From contig DGVT01000035.1 of assembly GCA_002395965.1 (NCBI GenBank), positions 1-20,050 of the forward strand: a stretch of 20,050 nt of DNA, written 5' to 3'. Both the position numbers and the translations under genes were made by a program. The DNA is from Porphyromonadaceae bacterium UBA4277. GTDB taxonomy: Bacteria; Bacteroidota; Bacteroidia; Bacteroidales; Muribaculaceae. A model generated the notes under the pieces. It was given only the letters and a program-made list of their open reading frames with translations. It did not search any database and had not been told where the DNA came from. How positions within the stretch are numbered: position 1 is the first letter of the stretch; every line of letters starts with the position of its first letter. Below, piece after piece: positions 13,874 through 20,050 of this stretch.

Positions 13874-15235
13874 ATGAAAAACAAAAAGTTTTTATTATCG
13901 GAATGTGACATTCCCAAGTGCTGGTATAATGTGATTGCCGACATGGCAAACAAACCGTTGCCCCTGATTAATCCTGCAACCAAGCAGCCGCTGAAGGCCG
14001 ATGACCTTTACCCGCTCTTTGCCAAGGCGTGTGCCGACCAGGAGCTGAACTACACCGACCGCTTTATCGACATTCCCGATGAGGTGCGCGAGATGTACCG
14101 CATCTATCGTCCCACGCCGCTTGTGCGGGCCGAGGGTCTGGAGCGTGCTCTCGACACACCTGCGCACATCTATTTCAAGAACGAGAGTGTGAGCCCTGTG
14201 GGGTCGCACAAGCTGAACTCGGCCATAGCGCAGGCGTTCTATTGCAAGGCCGAGGGGGTGACCAACATCACCACCGAGACCGGAGCCGGGCAGTGGGGTG
14301 CCGCCCTGTCGCTCGCTGCCAAGCACTTCGGCCTTGAGCTTGCAGTGTATATGGTCAAGATATCATATAACCAGAAGCCCTACCGCCGCTCGATAATGCA
14401 GACTTATGGTGCCGAGGTCATAGCCTCGCCCAGCATGTCAACCCGTGCCGGCCGCAAGGTGATTACCGAGCGCCCCAACTATCAGGGCTCGCTGGGCACG
14501 GCCATTAGCGAGGCTGTGGAGCTGGCAATGTCCACACCCAACTGTAAGTATGTGCTTGGCTCGGTACTCAATCATGTGGCGCTTCACCAGACGGTGATAG
14601 GCCTTGAGGCCGAGAAGCAGATGGAAATGGCTGGCGAGTACCCCGACGTGGTAATAGCCTGCTTCGGTGGCGGCAGTAATTTCTCCGGGCTGTCGTTCCC
14701 ATTCCTGCGTCACAATTTGTCGGGCGAGCGCAATACCCGTTTTGTGGCTGCCGAGCCTGAGTCGTGCCCCAAGCTCACGCGTGGCGTGTTCCAGTACGAC
14801 TTTGGCGACGAGGCCGGTTACACGCCGCTAATACCGATGTACACCTTGGGCCATGACTTCGCTCCGGCCAACATACATGCCGGCGGCCTGCGCTATCATG
14901 GCGGCGGTGCCATCATCAGCCAGCTAAGGCGCGACGGACTGATAGATGCCGTAGATATTCCTCAACTCGAAACGTTCAAGGCTGCCGCTCTGTTTGCCCG
15001 CACCGAGGGCATAATTCCTGCTCCCGAGTCGTCGCATGCCATTGCTGCCACGGTGCGCGAGGCCTTGAAGGCAAAAGTGGAAGGCCGGGCACCGGTAATA
15101 CTGTTCAACCTTTCGGGTCATGGACTGATTGACATGACTGCCTACGACCGCTACTTTGCCAACGACCTGAACGACTACCATGTGAGTGATGATGAGATAA
15201 TGGCGCTCACTTCTAAGCTCGAGAAGGTGGTGTGA
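13874..15235 (+). CDS. trpB: tryptophan synthase beta chain, TrpB2 type
   Basis: PLP enzyme that condenses indole with serine to tryptophan. The 453-residue protein is longer than classical TrpB (about 400) and has the extended N-terminus (ECDIPKCWYNVIADM) of the TrpB2 group. PLP lysine K113 is in GSHKLNSA, followed by TETGAGQWG with the catalytic glutamate, and the phosphate-binding loop is FGGGSNFSG. The end (LFNLSGHGLIDM) is also typical. No trpA or other trp gene lies nearby, as is common for TrpB2, which may work alone or salvage indole. Higher G+C than the CRISPR island and transcribed as a single gene, with a strong terminator 60 nt after the stop. Confidence 0.93.
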   Translation: MKNKKFLLSECDIPKCWYNVIADMANKPLPLINPATKQPLKADDLYPLFAKACADQELNYTDRFIDIPDEVREMYRIYRPTPLVRAEGLERALDTPAHIYFKNESVSPVGSHKLNSAIAQAFYCKAEGVTNITTETGAGQWGAALSLAAKHFGLELAVYMVKISYNQKPYRRSIMQTYGAEVIASPSMSTRAGRKVITERPNYQGSLGTAISEAVELAMSTPNCKYVLGSVLNHVALHQTVIGLEAEKQMEMAGEYPDVVIACFGGGSNFSGLSFPFLRHNLSGERNTRFVAAEPESCPKLTRGVFQYDFGDEAGYTPLIPMYTLGHDFAPANIHAGGLRYHGGGAIISQLRRDGLIDAVDIPQLETFKAAALFARTEGIIPAPESSHAIAATVREALKAKVEGRAPVILFNLSGHGLIDMTAYDRYFANDLNDYHVSDDEIMALTSKLEKVV

Positions 15236-15295
15236 TGGTCGTGTTCTAACGCTTCGAGCCGCTGCCGAAGCCTGAACTTGAAGTGGGAGAAAAAA

Positions 15296-15328
15296 AGCCG
15301 GGTACTGAGTCAGTATCCGGCTTTTTTT
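15296..15328. terminator. bidirectional terminator between trpB and tRNA-Cys
   Basis: AGCCGGGTACTG (15296-15307) pairs with CAGTATCCGGCT (15311-15322) over 12 bp (one G-T pair) around an AGT loop. A T-run follows on the + strand (15322-15328) and an A-run precedes it (15290-15296), so it can end both trpB and the - strand tRNA transcript. Confidence 0.9.
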
Positions 15329-15329
15329 G

Positions 15330-15401
15330 AGGTCGCAAGCGGACTCGAACCGCTGTACCTGGTTTTGCAGACCAGTGACTAAACCACTCATCCATGCGAC
15401 C
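15330..15401 (-). tRNA. tRNA-Cys (anticodon GCA)
   Basis: Read on the - strand from 15401 the sequence folds as a cloverleaf. The acceptor stem is GGTCGCA/TGCGACC (15395-15401 with 15331-15337). The anticodon GCA lies at 15366-15368 in a CTGCAAA loop, and the T-arm carries GGTTCGAGTCC. The discriminator base is U (15330), an identity element of tRNA-Cys. CCA is not encoded. It has its own promoter upstream. Confidence 0.96.
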
Positions 15402-15419
15402 ATTTTTGAAATGCGACTG

Positions 15420-15450
15420 CAAAATTAATGCTATTTTCTGGATTGTGCAA
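15420..15450 (-). promoter_or_regulatory. promoter of tRNA-Cys
   Basis: On the - strand TTG (complement of 15448-15450) is followed after 20 nt by TAATTTTG (complement of 15420-15427). The box overlaps the last codons of the upstream small gene and sits about 20 nt before the tRNA. Confidence 0.7.
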
Positions 15451-15652
15451 CTTTATGGCGACATTTTTTGCAGTTTTCAAGCTCTTGCTTGCTTTTGGTG
15501 CTGTTCTTGTCGCATTGCACGGCAAGGGGGCATCCGGCGCAATGTGGATTAGTGTCGCTGTGCCTGAAAGCGTTAGCAGCCTTTTTAATCGCCACGGCTA
15601 ATGCGATGGCTATGACAATGGCCACAACTATATATTGTGCGTCGGCATTCAC
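15431..15652 (-). CDS. small Cys-rich membrane protein (FeoB-associated-like)
   Basis: A 73-residue protein with an N-terminal transmembrane helix (about residues 6-24), a cysteine cluster HCAGCPLAVQC, and a second pair ENCKKC in a lysine-rich tail. The layout (helix, then CxGCPL) resembles the small FeoB-associated Cys-rich membrane proteins, which are linked to iron uptake in other genomes; no feo gene is present here. The start codon overlaps the topB stop by 4 nt (ATGA, 15649-15652), so it is translated with topB. The frame is supported by this coupling and by the clear cysteine motif. Function is not known; a metal-binding role is inferred. Confidence 0.75.
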   Translation of the reverse strand: MNADAQYIVVAIVIAIALAVAIKKAANAFRHSDTNPHCAGCPLAVQCDKNSTKSKQELENCKKCRHKVAQSRK

Positions 15653-17709
15653 TGGGCTTTGTCGGTTTTGGGCTTGCTAATCATTTTGCGCAGGCGTGCC
15701 GGTGTGAGGTCGGCAGGGTAATGTGTGAATGGAAACACCGTGTGGCATCCGTTGCGGTACTCGCTGCAGCCATAGGCCGTGCGCCCTTTGACCAAGTGCC
15801 CTTTTCCACACACCGGGCAGGGAATTTCTTCCACACTCTTGATGCGTGGCGCCCGGGGCTTTTTTTCGCGCGATGCCGTGGGGCGTTTAGGCCCTTTGGG
15901 CGCGTCCGACTCGATGGCTATAGCCGGCGTGTCGTTGTCGCGTAGCACGGCAAGTACGAGCTCGCTGACCATGTCTTTCAGCTCTTGCGCGAATTGGGCA
16001 GGGCTGAAATTGCCCCGCTCGATGCGCCGGAGCTTGTTCTCCCACAGGCCTGTGAGTTTAGCACTCTTGAGCAGTGGGTCCTTGATGGTGTCGATGAGCA
16101 TGATGCCGGCAGTGGTGGGCACCACGCTCTTGCGCTCTTTGCGTATGTAGTGGCGCTTGTAGAGTGTCTCGATGATGGCGGCTCGGGTCGAAGGCCGGCC
16201 TATGCCGTTTTCCTTCATTGCCTCGCGCAGCTGTTCGTCATCGACGGTTTTGCCTGCTGTTTCCATGGCTCGCAGCAGTGTGCCCTCGGTGTAATTTTTG
16301 GGTGGCTGGGTGGTCTTTTTGAGCAGCGATGGCTCGTGCGGGCCGCTCTCGCCTTGTGTCATTGCCGGCATGGTGCCATTGTCATCGTCGGCCTGGGGTG
16401 TGTCGGTTGCAGCGTCTTTCTTGTAGATGACCCGCCAGCCGTCTTTCACGATGACTTTTCCGGTTGCCTTGAACTCGTAGTCGCCAATCGAGGCCATCAC
16501 CGTGGTGGTGTCGAACTCGCAGTCGGGGTAGAATGCTGCAATGAAGCGCTTGGCAATGAGGTTATAGACCTTCTTCTCGTCCTGGCTCATGGCCACTCGT
16601 GTGGGGTCGGTGTCGGTGGGGATGATGGCGTGGTGGTCGGTGACCTTGCTGTTGTCGAACACCTTTTTGCTCTTGGGTAGCCGTTCCATTTCCAGCAGCG
16701 GCGCAGTGATGGGAGCATATGGCTTCATGGCCTGCAGGATGCCCGGCACCTTGGGGTAGATGTCGTCGCTCAGGTAGGTGGTATCGACGCGCGGATAGGT
16801 GGTAGCCTTTTTTTCATACAGCGACTGGATGATGCGCAGTGTCTCGTCGGCCGTGAGATTGAATTTCTTGTTACATTCCACTTGCAGGCTGGTGAGGTCG
16901 AACAGGCGAGGCGGTGCTTCTTTGCCTCGCTTGGTGTCGATGCTGTTCACCACCAGTGGGATGGATTTTATGTTCTCAACGATCTCGCTGGCTTCACCTT
17001 CGGTCTTGAAACGTCCGCGGGTGCTGTTGAACGTAACGCCGCGGTATAGTGTCTTGATCTCCCAGAAATCTTCGGGCACAAAGTTTTCAATCTCGCGATG
17101 GCGAGTGACGATGAGTGCCAGCGTGGGAGTCTGCACGCGGCCTATCGACAGCACGCTGCGCGACTGGGCGTACTTGAGAGTATAGAGTCGCGTTGCGTTC
17201 ATGCCCAGCACCCAGTCGCCCACTGCCCGGCTCAGCCCGGCCATATACAGGTTGTCGAAGTCGGCTCCCGGCTGTAGGTGCTTGAACCCTTCGCGAATGC
17301 TGTCGTCGGTGAGCGACGATATCCACAGCCGTTTCACGGGTTTGCGGCATCCGGCTTTCTGATAGACCCATCGCTGTATTAACTCACCCTCTTGCCCGGC
17401 ATCACCGCAGTTGATCACCTCGTCGGCACCGGCAATGAGCGTCTTGATGACATTGAACTGGCGCTTAATGCCCTCGTCGTCCTTGAGCTTGATGCCAAAC
17501 TTGGGCGGGATCATGGGCAGCTGGCTCAGGCTCCAGCGTTTCCATGTGTCGGTGTAGTCGCCGGGCTCCTTGAGCTCGCACAGGTGACCGAAGGTCCACG
17601 ACACTTGGTAGCCATTGCCTTCGTAGTAGCCTTCGCGCTTGGTGGTGGCTCCTAATATCGTGGCAATGTCGCGTGCTACGCTCGGTTTCTCGGTTACACA
17701 GAGTTTCAT
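15649..17709 (-). CDS. topB: DNA topoisomerase III (TopB)
   Basis: Type IA topoisomerase that passes single strands and resolves DNA junctions. The TOPRIM domain begins MKLCVTEKPSVA (E7) and holds the acidic motif GDAGQEGELI (D103, E107, E109), in which the canonical second Asp is Gly and the Arg is Gln. The active-site tyrosine is Y305 in TTYPRVD. Other family blocks are SIGRVQTPTLALI and GIGRPSTRAAII. The C-terminus has a four-cysteine zinc finger (CPVC and later GC, GC). The frame is open 19 codons further upstream, but the conserved N-terminus starts at the ATG at 17707-17709, giving 686 residues and a 16-nt gap to mazG. It lies third in the glmM-mazG-topB unit. Confidence 0.94.
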   Translation of the reverse strand: MKLCVTEKPSVARDIATILGATTKREGYYEGNGYQVSWTFGHLCELKEPGDYTDTWKRWSLSQLPMIPPKFGIKLKDDEGIKRQFNVIKTLIAGADEVINCGDAGQEGELIQRWVYQKAGCRKPVKRLWISSLTDDSIREGFKHLQPGADFDNLYMAGLSRAVGDWVLGMNATRLYTLKYAQSRSVLSIGRVQTPTLALIVTRHREIENFVPEDFWEIKTLYRGVTFNSTRGRFKTEGEASEIVENIKSIPLVVNSIDTKRGKEAPPRLFDLTSLQVECNKKFNLTADETLRIIQSLYEKKATTYPRVDTTYLSDDIYPKVPGILQAMKPYAPITAPLLEMERLPKSKKVFDNSKVTDHHAIIPTDTDPTRVAMSQDEKKVYNLIAKRFIAAFYPDCEFDTTTVMASIGDYEFKATGKVIVKDGWRVIYKKDAATDTPQADDDNGTMPAMTQGESGPHEPSLLKKTTQPPKNYTEGTLLRAMETAGKTVDDEQLREAMKENGIGRPSTRAAIIETLYKRHYIRKERKSVVPTTAGIMLIDTIKDPLLKSAKLTGLWENKLRRIERGNFSPAQFAQELKDMVSELVLAVLRDNDTPAIAIESDAPKGPKRPTASREKKPRAPRIKSVEEIPCPVCGKGHLVKGRTAYGCSEYRNGCHTVFPFTHYPADLTPARLRKMISKPKTDKAQ

Positions 17710-17725
17710 TGGGTGCTGTGGGGTG

Positions 17726-18520
17726 TTATGGGTGCTCGAGTTGCTTGGCTTCGTCCCACAGGGCATCCATCTGTGCCAGGGTCATGTCTTTTAGGTTGAG
17801 ACCCATTTCCTTGGCACGGCGCTCGATGTGGTTGAAGCGGAAGATGAACTTGCGATTGGTGCGCTCCAGTGCGTTGTCGGGTCGCACGCCATAGAGGCGT
17901 GCAGCATTGACGATGGCAAAGAGCAGGTCGCCAAATTCCTTCTCGCGATCCACTTCGTGTCCTTCGGCAAGTTCACTTTCCACTTCGGTCACTTCTTCTT
18001 TCACCTTTTGCCACACGTCTTCGCGGTGTTCCCAGTCAAAGCCCACATTGGCAGCCTTTTCCTGCACGCGCTCGGCCTTGATGAGCGATGGCAGTGTGGC
18101 CGGCACTCCGCTGAGCACGGTCTTGTTGCCACCTTTTTCTTTCATCTTGATGAGTTCCCAGTGGTCGAGCACTTCCTGTGCCGTGTCGGCATGGTCGTTG
18201 CCATAGACGTGGGGATGACGGAAGATGAGCTTGTCGCATGCGCTGTTGCACACATCGGCAATGTCAAATTCCCCCTTTTCTTCGCCAATTTTGGCATAGA
18301 AGAGCACATGTAGCAGCACGTCGCCCAGCTCCTTGCGTATGGCCTCGTGGTCGTCGGCAATGATGGCTTCGGCCAGCTCCATGGTTTCCTCGATGGTGTT
18401 TGGGCGCAGGCTCTCGTTGGTCTGGGCGCGGTCCCAAGGGCATTTCTCGCGCAGTGTGTCGAGCACGTCGAGGTAGCGCGAGAAGGCGGCTAATTTTTCT
18501 TCCCTGGTGTGTAGTGGCAT
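17726..18520 (-). CDS. mazG: nucleoside triphosphate pyrophosphohydrolase MazG
   Basis: Hydrolyses NTPs and dNTPs to monophosphate and pyrophosphate, a housecleaning enzyme against aberrant nucleotides. Two MazG repeats are visible. The N-terminal one has the CPWDRAQT block, then EETMELAEA and KELGDVLLH. The C-terminal one has EEVTEVESEL and KEFGDLLFAIVN, followed by NRKFIFRFNHIE. The ExxE and ExxD metal-binding residues are kept in both. I chose the ATG at 18518-18520 (264 residues, close to the 263 of E. coli MazG). An ATG at 18550 would add 10 non-conserved residues and overlap glmM by 17 nt. The gene is 13 nt after glmM and 16 nt before topB. Confidence 0.93.
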   Translation of the reverse strand: MPLHTREEKLAAFSRYLDVLDTLREKCPWDRAQTNESLRPNTIEETMELAEAIIADDHEAIRKELGDVLLHVLFYAKIGEEKGEFDIADVCNSACDKLIFRHPHVYGNDHADTAQEVLDHWELIKMKEKGGNKTVLSGVPATLPSLIKAERVQEKAANVGFDWEHREDVWQKVKEEVTEVESELAEGHEVDREKEFGDLLFAIVNAARLYGVRPDNALERTNRKFIFRFNHIERRAKEMGLNLKDMTLAQMDALWDEAKQLEHP

Positions 18521-18533
18521 AAAATGACGGCGC

Positions 18534-19919
18534 TTAGCAGAGTGATTCAACGATGTTTCTCACGTTTTCGCCAAGTGCTACAGCTTGTTGCATAGTGTGT
18601 GCCTCGCTGTAGATGCGAATGATGGGCTCGGTATTGCTTTTGCGCAGGTGTGCCCAGCCATCGGCAAAGTCGATTTTCACACCATCTATGGTGGTGATCT
18701 GTTCGCCCTGGTAGTGTTTTTCTACAGCTTTGAGAATGGCATCGACATCCATGTCGGGTGTGAGTTGCAGTTTAGTCTTTGCGATGGCATATTGCGGGTA
18801 GGTGGCCTTGAGCTGGCTCACCTTCATCCCGCTTTTTGCCAGCAGTGTGAGGAACAGTGCCACGCCCACGAGCGCGTCGCGGCCATAGTGCAGGGCGGGG
18901 TAGATTACTCCACCGTTGCCTTCACCGCCTATCACGGCGCCTGTGCGGCGCATCTCGGTGGTGACATTGACCTCGCCCACGGCAGCGGCCGTGTAGGTGC
19001 AGCCATGCTTGATGGTGACGTCGCGCAGTGCACGTGACGACGACAGATTGCTCACTGTGGCTCCGGGAGTGTGACTGAGCACATAGTCGGCCACGGCCAC
19101 CAGTGTGTATTCTTCGACAAAGAATTCTCCGTTTTCCATCACTATGGCCAAGCGGTCAACATCGGGATCGACGACAAAGCCCACATCGGCCTTACCTTGT
19201 TTCATCAGGTTGCTGATGTCGGTAAGGTTTTCGGGTATGGGCTCAGGCGTGTGGCCGAAGTTGCCCGTTGGGTCGCAATACAGCGGTATGATGTTTTTCA
19301 CTCCTAATGCTTCGAGCAGCTTGGGAATGGCTATGCCTCCCACCGAGTTCACTGCATCTACTGCAACGGTGAAATTGGCATTTTTGATAGCTTCCACATC
19401 CACCAGGTCGAGTGCCGTGACGGCGTCGATATGGCGGCGCAGGTAGGTGTAGTTTTTCTGTTCGCGTCCCAGCCTGTCAACGGGTGCATAGTCGAAGTCT
19501 TCGGCCTCGGCAATGCGCAGCACTTCTTTGCCTTGGGCATCGTTGAGAAATTCTCCCTGGTCGTTGAGCAGTTTGAGGGCATTCCACTGCTTGGGGTTGT
19601 GCGAAGCGGTGATAATGATGCCGCCGCATGCCTTCTCGCCCACAACGGCAAGTTCGGTGGTCGGGGTGGTGGCAAGGCCTATGTTCACCACATCAAATCC
19701 CATTCCGGTGAGAGTGCCCACAACGATGTTGAGCACCATTCGTCCCGAGAGGCGTGCGTCACGCCCCACAACGATGACGTTGCTATTGTTGTTGCTGTTG
19801 CGGCGGATGAATGTGGCATATGCCGAAGTGAATTTTACAATGTCGAGTGGCGACAGCCCGTCGCCGGCACGGCCACCGATGGTGCCGCGTATTCCTGATA
19901 TCGATTTAATGAGTGACAT
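18534..19919 (-). CDS. glmM: phosphoglucosamine mutase (GlmM)
   Basis: Converts glucosamine-6-phosphate to glucosamine-1-phosphate for UDP-GlcNAc, the precursor of peptidoglycan and LPS. The 461-residue alpha-D-phosphohexomutase has the phosphoserine S106 in TASHNP, the metal loop DPDVDR (D251, D253, D255), the sugar-binding loop GEGNGG (332-337) and the phosphate-binding RKSNTEP (426-432). The opening IKSISGIRGTIGG is also typical. Related phosphomannomutase/phosphoglucomutase enzymes share these motifs, so substrate choice rests on family resemblance. It is the first gene of a - strand unit with mazG, topB and the small Cys-rich gene. Its promoter is not evident: the region upstream is a tandem repeat. 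Confidence 0.9.
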   Translation of the reverse strand: MSLIKSISGIRGTIGGRAGDGLSPLDIVKFTSAYATFIRRNSNNNSNVIVVGRDARLSGRMVLNIVVGTLTGMGFDVVNIGLATTPTTELAVVGEKACGGIIITASHNPKQWNALKLLNDQGEFLNDAQGKEVLRIAEAEDFDYAPVDRLGREQKNYTYLRRHIDAVTALDLVDVEAIKNANFTVAVDAVNSVGGIAIPKLLEALGVKNIIPLYCDPTGNFGHTPEPIPENLTDISNLMKQGKADVGFVVDPDVDRLAIVMENGEFFVEEYTLVAVADYVLSHTPGATVSNLSSSRALRDVTIKHGCTYTAAAVGEVNVTTEMRRTGAVIGGEGNGGVIYPALHYGRDALVGVALFLTLLAKSGMKVSQLKATYPQYAIAKTKLQLTPDMDVDAILKAVEKHYQGEQITTIDGVKIDFADGWAHLRKSNTEPIIRIYSEAHTMQQAVALGENVRNIVESLC

Positions 19920-19927
19920 AAGTTATG

Positions 19928-20050
19928 TTTTTAGTTTTTTAGTTTTTTAGTAAACGAGTAAACAAGCAAACGAGTAAACGAGTAAACAAGCAAACGAGTA
20001 AACAAGCAAACAAGTAAACGAGCAAACAAGTAAACGAGTAAACAAGTAAA
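19928..20050. repeat. octamer tandem repeat upstream of glmM
   Basis: From 19950 to the window end there are 12 full copies and a partial copy of the 8-mer G(T/C)AAAC(G/A)A, varying only at the two marked positions. Three 7-8 nt T-rich units (TTTTTTAG type, 19928-19950) precede it in the same 8-nt register. All frames hit stops within three units, so it is not coding. The array continues beyond the window. Confidence 0.9.

Noticed and set aside
15985..16680. Long + strand frame of 231 codons inside topB
   Set aside because: Antisense to a well-supported gene; its composition is the mirror of topB codons and it has no motif.
17710..17766. Upstream start for topB adding 19 residues
   Set aside because: The added residues are not conserved and would overlap mazG; the TOPRIM domain begins at the ATG at 17707-17709.

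Overview
The window looks like a chromosomal segment of a Bacteroidales bacterium. Three observations support this. Promoters of the Bacteroidetes type (TTG or TTTG, then 19-20 nt, then TAnnTTTG) can be read in front of most transcription units. The genes lack Shine-Dalgarno sequences. The gene families (LemA/DUF2207, DUF3332, a Bacteroidetes-style TopB, a FeoB-associated Cys-rich protein) are typical of the order. I cannot name a genus.

Layout. (1) 1-2977: an operon on the + strand with cdsA (phospholipid synthesis), an MltF-like murein transglycosylase lipoprotein and a DUF3332 lipoprotein, closed by a strong stem-loop. (2) 2941-6504: - strand genes, namely lemA, a small membrane protein and a DUF2207 membrane protein in one operon, preceded by a separately promoted lipoprotein. 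(3) 6505-13009: an AT-rich accessory island with a complete type V-A effector gene (cas12a, 1283 aa), a cas4 stub cut after 75 codons, no cas1 or cas2, a hairpin-rich REP-like element in their place, a leader promoter, and a CRISPR array of 21 repeats and 20 spacers. (4) 13010-15328: a thioredoxin-fold protein without active-site cysteines behind a long structured leader, then a TrpB2-type tryptophan synthase beta chain. (5) 15330-20050, - strand: tRNA-Cys(GCA) and an operon glmM-mazG-topB-small Cys-rich membrane protein, with an octamer tandem repeat upstream of glmM that runs off the window.

How the parts work together. The CRISPR locus appears able to transcribe, process and use guides: the RuvC, Nuc and crRNA-processing residues of Cas12a are all present, and the guide handle is intact in 20 of 21 repeats. 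It appears unable to acquire spacers on its own, because cas4 is broken and cas1/cas2 are absent. The best candidates for new biology are around this effector: mutually exclusive inverted repeats between the cas12a promoter and its start codon, the hairpin element at the adaptation-gene scar, a repeat SNP that alternates in blocks along the array, a promoter-like sequence formed by a repeat plus spacer 2, and G-rich tracts downstream of the array. The flanking genes are ordinary housekeeping genes.
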